Source: Planctomycetes bacterium ADurb.Bin069
GTDB taxonomy: Bacteria; Planctomycetota; UBA8108; UBA8890; UBA8898
Assembly: GCA_002070955.1 (NCBI GenBank)
Contig: MWEK01000019.1
Location: 22,179-86,178 of the forward strand
Reading direction: 5' to 3'
Length of the DNA: 64,000 bases
In this document: positions 25,469 through 34,256 of the stretch, one piece after another
Position numbering within the stretch: position 1 is the stretch's first letter
Layout: each line of letters starts with the position of its first letter
Notes under the pieces: generated by a model
Seen by the model: the letters and a program-made list of their open reading frames with translations, nothing else
Databases searched by the model: none
What the model was told of the DNA's origin: nothing
Program-made: the position numbers and the translations under genes

Positions 25469-26995
25469 TTGGCACAGCAAGACAAGCACGCGATCAGCCC
25501 TCGCCGCGACGAGGATTACCCGGAGTGGTACCAGCAGGTGGTCGGCGCCGCCGAGCTCGCCGAGCCGAGCTCGGTGCGCGGCTGCATGGTCATCAAGCCG
25601 TGGGGCTACAGCTTGTGGGAGCGCATTCAGGCGGGCCTCGACGCGATGTTCAAGGCCACGGGGCATGTCAACGCCTACTTCCCCCTCTTCATTCCCCTGA
25701 GTTACCTGGAGAAGGAAGCCGAGCACGTCGAGGGTTTCGCCAAGGAATGCGCGGTCGTAACGCACCACCGCCTCGAGGCCGGCCCTGACGGCAAGCTCGT
25801 GCCCGCGGGCAAGCTCGATGAGCCGCTCATCGTCAGGCCGACGTCGGAGACCATCATCGGCGCCGCGTACGCCAAATGGGTCCAGAGCTACCGCGACCTG
25901 CCGATCCTCATCAACCAGTGGGCCAACGTCGTCAGGTGGGAGCTGCGCACGCGCCTCTTCCTGAGGACGGCGGAGTTTCTCTGGCAGGAGGGCCACACCG
26001 CCCACGAGACCAGCGACGAGGCCTGGGTCGAAACCCGCAAGATTCTGGACGTGTACAAGACCTTCGCCGAGGAGCACCTGGCCATGCCGGTCCTGGCCGG
26101 CGAAAAAACGCCGGGCCAGCGTTTCCCCGGCGCCGTCAGCACCCTCTGCATCGAGGCCATGATGCAGGACCGCAAGGCGCTCCAGGCCGGAACGAGCCAC
26201 TTCCTGGGCCAGAACTTCGCCAAGGCGTCGGGCATCGTGTACCAGACGCGGGAGGGCGGCCGGGAGTTTGCCTGGACGACTTCCTGGGGCGTATCGACGC
26301 GCCTGATCGGCGGCCTGGTGATGGTGCACGGCGATGACGACGGCATGGTGGTGCCGCCCCGCGTGGCGCCGAGCCACGTGGTCCTGCTCCCCATCGTCCG
26401 CAAGGAGCAGGAGCGCGCTCCGATCATGAACTACTGCGAAAGCCTCGCCGCGGCGCTGCGGGCCCGGTCCTACCACGGCGCGCCCGTCGGCGTCGTCATC
26501 GACGGCCGCGACATGAATGCGGGCGAAAAGGGCTGGCAATGGATCAAGCGGGGCATCCCGCTTCGTGTGGAGGTCGGTCCCCGCGACATGGAGAAGGGGG
26601 CCGTATTCGCCGGCCGGCGCGACAAGGGGCCGCGCGAGAAAGCCAGTCAGTCCAGGGAGGCCTTCGTCGCCGGCATCGCGGCGACGCTGGACGAGATCCA
26701 GCAGAACTTGCGCGAGCGCGCCGCCGCGTTCCAAGCGGCCCACACCCGCGCCATCGACGCCTGGGACGATTTCGCCGCCTTCTTCACCCCCGCCAACGCC
26801 GAGAAGCCCGAGATTCACGGCGGTTTCGCCATGGCGCACTGGTGCGATGGCGCGGCGTGCGAGGGGAAGATCGCCGACCAGCTCACCGTCACGATCCGTT
26901 GCGTGCCCCTTGACCGCGGGCAGGGAGGGCCGGGAAAGTGCATCGTGTGCGGCAAGGCTAGCAGCGGGCGGGTGGTCTTCGCGAAGGCGTATTGA
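25469..26995 (+). CDS. proS: prolyl-tRNA synthetase, archaeal/eukaryal-type
   Basis: A 508-residue class II aminoacyl-tRNA synthetase that charges tRNA-Pro. It follows the type 3 (archaeal/eukaryal-like) layout without the inserted editing domain: YPEWYQQVV at the start, motif 1 around AYFPLFIPLSYLEKEAEHVEG, RPTSETIIGAAYAKW, motif 2 NVVRWELRTRLFLRTAEFLWQEGHT, motif 3 TTSWGVSTRLIGGLVMVHGD, an anticodon-binding domain, and the C-terminal zinc-like domain with C-x4-C and CIVCGKAS and a terminal Tyr. I choose TTG 25469 because GAAGGAG ends six bases upstream; another TTG at 25448 lacks a site. A TTG start in an essential enzyme is notable. Confidence 0.93.
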   Translation: MAQQDKHAISPRRDEDYPEWYQQVVGAAELAEPSSVRGCMVIKPWGYSLWERIQAGLDAMFKATGHVNAYFPLFIPLSYLEKEAEHVEGFAKECAVVTHHRLEAGPDGKLVPAGKLDEPLIVRPTSETIIGAAYAKWVQSYRDLPILINQWANVVRWELRTRLFLRTAEFLWQEGHTAHETSDEAWVETRKILDVYKTFAEEHLAMPVLAGEKTPGQRFPGAVSTLCIEAMMQDRKALQAGTSHFLGQNFAKASGIVYQTREGGREFAWTTSWGVSTRLIGGLVMVHGDDDGMVVPPRVAPSHVVLLPIVRKEQERAPIMNYCESLAAALRARSYHGAPVGVVIDGRDMNAGEKGWQWIKRGIPLRVEVGPRDMEKGAVFAGRRDKGPREKASQSREAFVAGIAATLDEIQQNLRERAAAFQAAHTRAIDAWDDFAAFFTPANAEKPEIHGGFAMAHWCDGAACEGKIADQLTVTIRCVPLDRGQGGPGKCIVCGKASSGRVVFAKAY

Positions 26996-27052
26996 GGCGG
27001 TCGGGCTAGGGCCGTTCGCGGAAACCGCCGCGGGTCCCCGCGCTTCGCAGCT

Positions 27053-27081
27053 TTCTTCCGATACGGATGATTGTATATAAT
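27053..27081 (+). promoter_or_regulatory. candidate promoter for the five-gene unit 27112-35888
   Basis: A perfect -10, TATAAT (27076-27081), lies in an AT-rich patch within GC-rich sequence, with TTCTTC (27053-27058) at 17-base spacing as a weak -35. The leader to ATG 27112 would be about 25 bases and contains GGAGAGGAGG. Confidence 0.42.
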
Positions 27082-27111
27082 GTACCTACGCTCTGAAGGA
27101 GAGGAGGATCC

Positions 27112-29397
27112 ATGGGTTTTGCATGCGCCAGTTTTCTGTGGGGGACCCTGTGTCTTCACGGCGGCGGGATGCCCCCTTTCGGCTTCGCGGGCCTGGAAAT
27201 CTTCAAGGTCGGCCAGCGCGCCGCCCAGTTTGAAATCTCCGAGCTCAACGACGACGCCCTCGCCGACCTGGTCTTCATCGACAACGCGAAAGGCTCGGTC
27301 GCGTTCCTGCTCCAGCGCGCCCCGGGCGAGGCCGCCCAGTCCGACGCGACGGAGATCAACGATGTGGCCTCCGACAGGCGTTTCCGCCGCGCCGACAACT
27401 TGACCGAGAAGCGAATTCACGCCCTGGCGCTCGCCGACATGGACGGCGATGGCAAGCCCGATATCGCCTTCCACGGCGAGCCCGAGGGCCTCGAAATCCA
27501 CTGGGGTGGCAAGAAGTGGGACCAGGACCCCAAGATCTTTCCCGTGCATGACCCCCTGGCGAGCCCCCACTCGCTCAAGGCCGCCGATCTGGACGGCGAC
27601 GGCCGCCCCGAACTCCTGCTCCTCACCAAGCGGGGCTATCGGATCTTTTCTCAGGCGCAGGGGATCGCCGCCGAGCGGCTCGTTCCGCTGGAGGGCAAGA
27701 CGCTCCAACAGGCGTTCCTGGCCGACCTGGACGGCGACGGCCGCATCGACCTCCTCTACACCGCCCCGGGCGAACAGCAGGTCAGGATCAGGCTGGGAGA
27801 AGGCGCGGACTTCGGCCCGGAGCATGCCTTCCGCATCGGCTCGTTGAGCTTCCTGACCACCGGCGATGTGTCCGATGCGCCCGGCGAGGAGATCCTGGCC
27901 GTGCAGCAGAACCCCCTCAGGGTGAGCGTATTCGGGCTGGCGAAGCGCAAGAGCACCGGCGCTCTCGGTCGCATTCTGGCCTACGCGCTCCCCGGCGGCG
28001 CCGAGAGCGAGATCAAGGCCCTCGCCGTGGGCGACATCGACGGCGACGGCCTTCCCGACCTTTGCGTGGCGCTGGCCGACGGCGCCGACATCGGCGTCTT
28101 CCGCGGCGGGCCGGGCGGCGCCTTCGGCGCGCTCCAGCGCTGGCCGACGCTCGCCGAGGTCGAGGCGCTGATCTTCGCGGATGTCGAAGGGAAGCCCGCG
28201 CTCATCGTCATGAGCGCGCAGGAGAAAAGCCTCGGCGTCATGCGGTGGGACGGGCAGCGGCTCGCCTTCCCGCGCATCATCGGGCTGCCCGAGGCCCCGA
28301 CCTGCTGCGTCAAGGTGCGCGGCGCGGAGGGGCGGGAGCTGCTCGCCGTCGGCATGAGCGGCGGGTCGAAAAACCATGTGCTCGCCCTAGGCGCCATCGA
28401 GGGGGATGCCTTCAAGGAAGAAGCCCGGCTGACCTTCGGCGGCCGCGTGAAGGGCGCGCTCGCCGGCGACTTCAACGGTTGCGGCCGCGAGGAACTGCTC
28501 GTCTTCCCCGCCTTCGCCGCGCCCGAGATCGTCGTCTGGGACGAACAGGGCGCGCCGCGAAAGCTCGATCCCACCCAGAGCGGCTCCAAGAGCCTGCTGG
28601 AGAAGGCCGAGGCGATCCAGGTGAGCGCGGGCGCCCTCTCCGGCAGCCCCGGCGCGGAGCTGCTCTTCGTCCAGAAGAACTTCATCCGCGTCATGCGCCT
28701 CGATGCCGGCGGCAAACTCGCTGTCGTCGATCAATACGACGCCGTGAGCGGCGCCGCGCTCGCCCAGGCCGTGGTCGCCGACACCGACGGCGATGGCCGG
28801 GCGGAGATTCTCGCCTACGACGGCGCGAGCAAGAAGCTTTTCCTCTTCAAGAAGGACGCCGACGGCCTCATGAAGCCCGTCGAGAGCCGGGAGCTTCCGG
28901 GACTCGGCGCCCAGCGGCTTATCGCCGCCGACCTGAACGGCGACGGACGGCCGGAAATCGTGTGCGCGCGGCGCGGCGACGTGGCGATCCTCGTGAAATC
29001 CGACGAAGAACTCGCGCTCAGAAGCATCGCCTCGGCCGAGGTCAAGGAGCTGCGCCTGGCGCAGTTGGAGAGCGATGAACCCCGCGGCCGCGGTCAGGAA
29101 GGGCAGAACGTGTCGGTCCTGGAGGCGGGCGATCTGAACGGCGACGGCCGCAAAGACATCGCCTTCGTGACGACGAAGGACCTCAGGCTGCACGTTCTCG
29201 TTCTGGATGGCGACACGCTCAAGGAGGTCTTGGACTTCCCCCTGGTCGAGAAGAAGGCCGAGGGCTTCGGAAGGGCCGGGACCGTGCGACAGCTTCGCAT
29301 CGGCGACGTGACGGGCGACGGGCTGGCGGATCTCATGGTGCTCCTCAACGATCGCCTGCTTCTCTATCCCCAGGACGCGCTACAGGGAGACATGTGA
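27112..29397 (+). CDS. FG-GAP/VCBS-repeat beta-propeller protein
   Basis: A 761-residue protein made almost wholly of FG-GAP/VCBS blades. About nine calcium-loop motifs of the form D-x-[DN]-G-x-G are visible, for example DMDGDGKPDIA, DLDGDGRPELL, DLDGDGRIDLL, DIDGDGLPDLC, DTDGDGRAEIL, DLNGDGRPEIV and DLNGDGRKDIA. These build integrin-alpha-like propellers that bind proteins or surfaces. The first ~25 residues are hydrophobic and may be a signal, but lack a clear basic n-region. Strong GGAGAGGAGG precedes ATG 27112. It is the first gene of a run in which the next ORF starts two bases after this stop. Location outside the cytoplasm is likely but inferred. Confidence 0.8.
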   Translation: MGFACASFLWGTLCLHGGGMPPFGFAGLEIFKVGQRAAQFEISELNDDALADLVFIDNAKGSVAFLLQRAPGEAAQSDATEINDVASDRRFRRADNLTEKRIHALALADMDGDGKPDIAFHGEPEGLEIHWGGKKWDQDPKIFPVHDPLASPHSLKAADLDGDGRPELLLLTKRGYRIFSQAQGIAAERLVPLEGKTLQQAFLADLDGDGRIDLLYTAPGEQQVRIRLGEGADFGPEHAFRIGSLSFLTTGDVSDAPGEEILAVQQNPLRVSVFGLAKRKSTGALGRILAYALPGGAESEIKALAVGDIDGDGLPDLCVALADGADIGVFRGGPGGAFGALQRWPTLAEVEALIFADVEGKPALIVMSAQEKSLGVMRWDGQRLAFPRIIGLPEAPTCCVKVRGAEGRELLAVGMSGGSKNHVLALGAIEGDAFKEEARLTFGGRVKGALAGDFNGCGREELLVFPAFAAPEIVVWDEQGAPRKLDPTQSGSKSLLEKAEAIQVSAGALSGSPGAELLFVQKNFIRVMRLDAGGKLAVVDQYDAVSGAALAQAVVADTDGDGRAEILAYDGASKKLFLFKKDADGLMKPVESRELPGLGAQRLIAADLNGDGRPEIVCARRGDVAILVKSDEELALRSIASAEVKELRLAQLESDEPRGRGQEGQNVSVLEAGDLNGDGRKDIAFVTTKDLRLHVLVLDGDTLKEVLDFPLVEKKAEGFGRAGTVRQLRIGDVTGDGLADLMVLLNDRLLLYPQDALQGDM

Positions 29398-29398
29398 C

Positions 29399-30370
29399 AT
29401 GCGGCGGCTTCAAGCGGCGGCAATGGCGGCGGCAATGGCGGCGGCCCTCGGACTGCGGGCGGCGGAGAGCGGCGCGCCGGAGCGCGTCGAGGTCAAGCTT
29501 CGCGGCGGCTGCACGGTGGTCGCGGACATCATCAAGGAGAGCGCCGAAACGCTCTACCTGGACCTCGGGTTCACGGTGCTGGCCGTGCCGCGCAAGGAGG
29601 TGCTCCAGGCGAGCGTCGGCGAGGAAGCCGCCGCCGCGACGGTGCGCAAGGACATTTACTTCGTCGGCACTCTCGCCCCGGGGCCGATCAAGCGCAAGGC
29701 CGAGGAATTCGGTGAAGCGGTGGTGCGGGTGGGCACGCCGCAGGGCCAGGGCTCGGGTTTCATCATCGATCCTGAGGGCGGTTACGTCGTCACGAACCAC
29801 CACGTCATTGCCGAGGAGCGCAAGATCCACGTCACCGTGTTCCGCCGCGACGGCCAGGAACTGGCGCGGGAGACCATCGGCGATGTGGAGATCGCGGCGC
29901 TCAACGAGACGTTGGACCTCGCGCTCCTCAGGCTGCCCGCGGACAAGCGCGCCGGCCTGAAGCACGTCTACCTCGGCGACAGCGCGCAAACGGCGGTCGG
30001 CGATGCCGTGTTCGCCATCGGGAGCCCCCTCGGCCTGGAGCGCTCGGTGAGCGAGGGCATCATCAGCATGCGGAACCGGCCGTTCGACGGTCTGGTCTAC
30101 CTGCAGACCACGGCCGCGATCAATCCGGGCAACAGCGGGGGTCCGCTTTTCAACGAGCGCGGCGAGGTGATCGGCATCACCAACATGAAAGTCATGTACG
30201 GGGAGGGGCTCGGTTTCGCCATCCCCGTTGATTACTTGAAGGACTTCCTGCAGAATCGCGATGCCTTTGTGTTTGACAAGGACAACCCCAACACCGGGTG
30301 GCGCTACCTGCCGCCGCCCCCCAAGCCCAAGGCCGCCGCGCCGGCGCAAGCAAAGGAGGACGTGAAATGA
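29399..30370 (+). CDS. HtrA/DegP-like trypsin-family serine protease (no PDZ)
   Basis: A 323-residue secreted S1C-type protease. After an Ala-rich signal (ends near GLRAAES) there is a small beta domain (30-100), then the catalytic domain: His135 in VVTNHHVI, Asp173 in TLDLALLRL, Ser246 in NPGNSGGPLFN, with GSGFIID before the His and GEGLGFAIPVDYL at the end. There is no PDZ domain; a Pro-rich tail follows. It could degrade or process envelope proteins, perhaps products of this unit. It starts two bases after the VCBS stop and its stop overlaps the next start (ATGA). Confidence 0.88.
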   Translation: MRRLQAAAMAAAMAAALGLRAAESGAPERVEVKLRGGCTVVADIIKESAETLYLDLGFTVLAVPRKEVLQASVGEEAAAATVRKDIYFVGTLAPGPIKRKAEEFGEAVVRVGTPQGQGSGFIIDPEGGYVVTNHHVIAEERKIHVTVFRRDGQELARETIGDVEIAALNETLDLALLRLPADKRAGLKHVYLGDSAQTAVGDAVFAIGSPLGLERSVSEGIISMRNRPFDGLVYLQTTAAINPGNSGGPLFNERGEVIGITNMKVMYGEGLGFAIPVDYLKDFLQNRDAFVFDKDNPNTGWRYLPPPPKPKAAAPAQAKEDVK

Positions 30371-32277
30371 AGCCGACCCTTCCCGCCCGAGCGGTTCTGG
30401 TCGTTGCCGTCCTGTCATTGGCGTTTCCGGCGGCGGCCGCCGACGCGGCGCCCAGCGTGCCGCTGGCCGCCATCGCCCCGCGGGGGACGCTGGCGCTCGT
30501 GGAGATGCCGGCCCTCAAGGTCCTGTGGGAGGAATTCCAGGCCTACACGGCGCCCGCCTTCGCCGATGACGACTTGCGGAAGGCTTGGGCGAAACTCTGG
30601 GAGGGGAAATGGGAACGCGACGCGCGCGAGATTTTCGGAATGCAGCCCCTCGATCTTCTGCTCGCCTATCCAACGCGGCTCGGCTGTATTCTCGGCGACC
30701 TGACGCCGGTTATCGAGGCTAAGATGGAGGACGAGACACCGTCTCCGAATGATCTTGAGATCGGGTTCTGCATCGAAGCGGGGAAGGGCAAGGAGGAGTT
30801 CGCCAAGGCGTTCGAGCAGTTCCTCGAGGCGGTCGTCAAGCACGCCGCCGGCAAGGGCCGTGAGTTCTCCCTGCGCCGCGAAAAATACCACGACGCGCCT
30901 TATTTCATCGCGACCGTCCCCCCCGACGCCGCAGACGCCGGGAAGAATGACGAGAGCGAACAGATAAACCTCTATGCGGGGTGGGCCGGCGCGTGGCTCG
31001 TCCTGACGCCGTCCAAGCGCATGCTGGAAAAGATATTCGATGTCCACGAGGGCGCGCCGGCGCTGAGAGCGTGCGATGGCTACCGCGCCGCCGAGGAGGC
31101 GCTGGGCTGGAAGAGCGGCGAGGTCGCCCTCTACGCCGATGTGCGTGGGTTCCTGGGCCTTCTCAAAAACCTGATGACCGCGAAGATGCCCAAGACAGGG
31201 GACCGGCCCACCGCGGAGGGTCGGACGGTCCTAGACATTCTGGATCTTTTCTTCGGCGAGATCACGACCGCGGCGTTCCGGCTCGGCTTCGCGGACAAGA
31301 CGCTGGTTTCAGAGTATTTCGTCGGCTGCGATCGCGCCGCGGAGCCCGGCTTGCTGCATATCCTCGGCCGCAAGGAAGGCCTGAGCTTTCCGGGCTGGAC
31401 GTGGAGCGGCGATGGAGCCGGGCAGGCCTGCCTCGCGGTGGATGCCAAGCACCTGCAGAAGCTTGTGCCCAAGCTGCTCTCGAAGATCTACGCCGTGCAG
31501 TTCGACCCATCGATGGCCGATGCCTGGCGCGGGCAGTTTTCGGCGTTCTTCATGGGCCTTGACCTGGAAAAGGATCTGCTGGGCACCATCGGCGAACGGT
31601 TGACCTTGATCACGGGCTCCAAGCAGACCGCCAAGGCGGGCGCGGAGGAGCGCGACGATGACGCCTTCGAGTTTGACGTCGGCGCGGGCCTTAACGATTT
31701 CCTGATCGCCCTCGAGCTCCAGAAGACCGAACCGTGGGAGACAATGCTCGGGCAGATGACCAGCACCATAACCGGCGGCACGATCAAGAAGTCCGAGTAC
31801 ATGGAGCGCACGTTCTTCGTCTTCGTCGATTCGCCTTCCAAGCAGCTCCTGGGCGGCGTCAGCGACGGCATGCTGCTCGTCGGCACGCGGGACATGATCG
31901 AGCAGGCCGTGCGGCGCTTCGGCAAGGACCTGCCCGGACTGAACGACAATGCGGGCCTGAAGGAGCTTGCGGCCGGCGCGCCCGGGCCGAACGCCTGGGT
32001 GGGATACCAGGCGCAAGGATCCCTCGGTGTCGAAGAGATCCGGGCTTTGGGCGGTCTCGTTGAAGAGAACTTCGCGAACGAGGTCCCGGACATCGAAGAC
32101 GTCGTCGGGAAGGAACTGGCGGAGAGCGTTCTCGGCCTCGTGCGCGAGGTGCTCAAGGAGAAGCGCTGGTCGGATTTCGCGCCGCGCAGCTTCTCCACGG
32201 CCTCCTGGGAGGCCGGCGGGCTGCGTGTTCACACCATCGAGCGTGGGACCAAGCCGAAGGCGGCAGGCAGCTTCTGA
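30367..32277 (+). CDS. secreted protein of unknown function, DUF3352-like
   Basis: A 636-residue protein I do not recognise with confidence. The N-terminus MKPTLPARAVLVVAVLSLAF is a signal peptide cleaved near AAADAA. The body contains motifs seen in DUF3352-like or periplasmic proteins of planctomycetes: an opening APRGTLALVEMPAL, repeated alpha/beta segments, LYAGWAGAWLVLTPSKRMLEKIF, and later SDGMLLVGTRDMIEQAVRRF, which looks like an internal repeat of the first. The C-terminus ends in WEAGGLRVHTIERG. Start ATG 30367 overlaps the protease stop by four bases and has GGAGG upstream, showing translational coupling. Cofactors or catalytic motifs are not evident. Confidence 0.6.
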   Translation: MKPTLPARAVLVVAVLSLAFPAAAADAAPSVPLAAIAPRGTLALVEMPALKVLWEEFQAYTAPAFADDDLRKAWAKLWEGKWERDAREIFGMQPLDLLLAYPTRLGCILGDLTPVIEAKMEDETPSPNDLEIGFCIEAGKGKEEFAKAFEQFLEAVVKHAAGKGREFSLRREKYHDAPYFIATVPPDAADAGKNDESEQINLYAGWAGAWLVLTPSKRMLEKIFDVHEGAPALRACDGYRAAEEALGWKSGEVALYADVRGFLGLLKNLMTAKMPKTGDRPTAEGRTVLDILDLFFGEITTAAFRLGFADKTLVSEYFVGCDRAAEPGLLHILGRKEGLSFPGWTWSGDGAGQACLAVDAKHLQKLVPKLLSKIYAVQFDPSMADAWRGQFSAFFMGLDLEKDLLGTIGERLTLITGSKQTAKAGAEERDDDAFEFDVGAGLNDFLIALELQKTEPWETMLGQMTSTITGGTIKKSEYMERTFFVFVDSPSKQLLGGVSDGMLLVGTRDMIEQAVRRFGKDLPGLNDNAGLKELAAGAPGPNAWVGYQAQGSLGVEEIRALGGLVEENFANEVPDIEDVVGKELAESVLGLVREVLKEKRWSDFAPRSFSTASWEAGGLRVHTIERGTKPKAAGSF

Positions 32278-32317
32278 GCCAGCCGGCGCGGCACATCGGA
32301 CGGCAGGGGATTCGGCT

Positions 32318-34252
32318 ATGCGCAAGGACAAGATTCTATCCGAGCTTCAAGAGTCGGCGTTTCGCAAGTTCGAGCTCCTCAGGGAAGGGCTCGTCGCCAA
32401 CGATCGAGCGAAATACTATTTCGCCCTCCTGGGCCTCGCCCAGGCCCACGCCTTTGACCCGTCGGCGCCCGTGGACGGCCTGGAAAGCGAACGCCAGAAG
32501 GCCGGCATCGAGGATGCGTGGCTGGACGAAGTGGCGGCGCTCGCCGCGGCCGACGGCGACGACGTGGTGGTGCCGCGGGGCAAGGAGGTGCTCCAGCGCG
32601 CGGCGCAGGAAACGAAGATCATGGTGGAAGCCGTGAGCGCCTGCGGCGCGCCGGAGGCCGGGCAGTTCGGGCATCGGCTGCGGCTGATCGAGGAGGAAAT
32701 CGCGCGCGCCAAGGAAGATCGACTCGGGGCCGCGCTCATCGGGCGTATGCTCTCCGGCGAGCGCGGGCGCGCCGATGGGCTGCACCTCCTCGTCATGGAT
32801 GCGCACAAGGCCCTCAACCGCCTGGGCGTGGAGTTGGCCGAGGAGAAGATCGACGGCGCCGCGGTCTTCGGCATCGATCCGGAGGACCGGGAGCTGGTGG
32901 CGGCCTTCATGCGCGGCGTCAACCGCACCTCGCCGCTTCGCTTCGATCACCCGGGCCTGGACACCACGGCGACGCGGCTCAAGACGCAGCTTCTCATCCA
33001 GAACGACATCGGCGAGACGGATGCGCACGTTTTCCTGTGCGCCGTCCGGTCGGGCGCCGTCGAGGTCACGTACACCGACGTGCACGAGAAGCGGGCCGAT
33101 TTCTTCCAGAAGTCCCTGGCGCCCCTTTCGCCGCGCTGGCAGGCCCGGTCGATCAAGCAGGCCAAGGACCTGCCCGAGTCGTCGGACTACTACCTCGTGC
33201 GGGGGACGATCCCGTGGAGCGACCGCGGGGAGCTTTGCCACGCCCTGACCGAGATCGGGGCCAAGCTTGCCTTCCTCATCGACTGGAACAAGGCGCGCAA
33301 GGCTCTGCGCACCTTCATCAAGGGCGGCGACGCGGTCAGGATGCTGGCCTGGTCCACGCAGGAGGAGATCGGCCACATGGCCTTCCTCAAGCTCGGCGGG
33401 CGGGATCTCATCTACGAGGTGCTCGAGCTCCTGGAGCCGGGGATGATCAGGCCGGGCGAGCCGCTCAAGTCCGTCCTGGGCGACGAGGCCACTCTCGCCT
33501 TCCTGCGCGACACCCTCAAGATCGCGTCGCTCGGGCTGCGCGGCAACGAATCGGAGCTTCTCGTCCGCGACCGGGTCAAGGCCGCCTTCGTGCGCTACTT
33601 CCAGACGCTCGCGCGCGGTCCGCTCATGAACTGCCGCGACTTGCTGGGGCTGGTGGTGGAGGGCGCGCTCACGGTGCGCGACATGCTCCGGGCCCTGGCG
33701 CGGGGCGATCGCGGTTTCATCACGCGCAGCGTGCGGCGCCTGTGCGCCTGGGAGGAGGAAAGCGATCGCATCGTCAACCGGATTCGCAAGACCGGCGGCC
33801 CTCGGCCGGGGGCGACGGACGCGCTGACCCCGGCGGTGCTGGCCGACGACGCGCAGGACGCCTTGGAGGAGGCCGCGCACCTCATCGGTCTGATCGCGCC
33901 CGAGAAGCTGCCCGAGCAGCTCCGGTTCGGCCTGGAGGAGGCGGGCGATCTCTGCGTGCGCGCGGCGCAGGAGGGGTACAAGGCCGTCGCTTCCGCCGAG
34001 GAGGCGTTCAACGAGGCGACGGCGCTCGACGATTTCAGCCGCAGCATCGATCGGCTGGACGGTTTTTCGCACCGGGCCGAGGAACTCAGGCGCGAGTTCC
34101 GGCGCCTGCTGCTGGCGGGGCCGGAGCTGGGCTCGGCCTTTGCAATTTTGGTCAAGGACTGCGCCGGCGAGTTGACCACGGCCACCGAGAGCCTGGCGCG
34201 GGCCGGATTCGCGCTGCACCGCACCGTGTTCGACCGATCCACGAAGAGGTGA
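32318..34252 (+). CDS. helical protein, possible PhoU/DUF47-like C-terminus, partner of PPDK half
   Basis: A 644-residue protein without signal peptide. The N-terminal ~200 residues are helical with many charged residues; the middle (about 200-330) contains RTSPLRFDHPGLDTTATRLK, LIQNDIGETDAHVFLC, VTYTDVHEKRADFFQ and LAFLIDWNKARKALRTFI. From about 430 to the end the helices (EEESDRIVNRIRKTGG, DAQDALEEAAHLIGLIAP, FSHRAEELRREFRRLLLAG) resemble the DUF47/PhoU-like bundle that binds divalent metals or regulates phosphate transport. This resemblance is by pattern only. The ATG at 32318 follows CAGGGGA. It ends four bases before the PPDK-like gene, whose ribosome site lies inside this coding sequence, so the two are coupled. 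Confidence 0.5.
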   Translation: MRKDKILSELQESAFRKFELLREGLVANDRAKYYFALLGLAQAHAFDPSAPVDGLESERQKAGIEDAWLDEVAALAAADGDDVVVPRGKEVLQRAAQETKIMVEAVSACGAPEAGQFGHRLRLIEEEIARAKEDRLGAALIGRMLSGERGRADGLHLLVMDAHKALNRLGVELAEEKIDGAAVFGIDPEDRELVAAFMRGVNRTSPLRFDHPGLDTTATRLKTQLLIQNDIGETDAHVFLCAVRSGAVEVTYTDVHEKRADFFQKSLAPLSPRWQARSIKQAKDLPESSDYYLVRGTIPWSDRGELCHALTEIGAKLAFLIDWNKARKALRTFIKGGDAVRMLAWSTQEEIGHMAFLKLGGRDLIYEVLELLEPGMIRPGEPLKSVLGDEATLAFLRDTLKIASLGLRGNESELLVRDRVKAAFVRYFQTLARGPLMNCRDLLGLVVEGALTVRDMLRALARGDRGFITRSVRRLCAWEEESDRIVNRIRKTGGPRPGATDALTPAVLADDAQDALEEAAHLIGLIAPEKLPEQLRFGLEEAGDLCVRAAQEGYKAVASAEEAFNEATALDDFSRSIDRLDGFSHRAEELRREFRRLLLAGPELGSAFAILVKDCAGELTTATESLARAGFALHRTVFDRSTKR

Positions 34253-34256
34253 ATCC

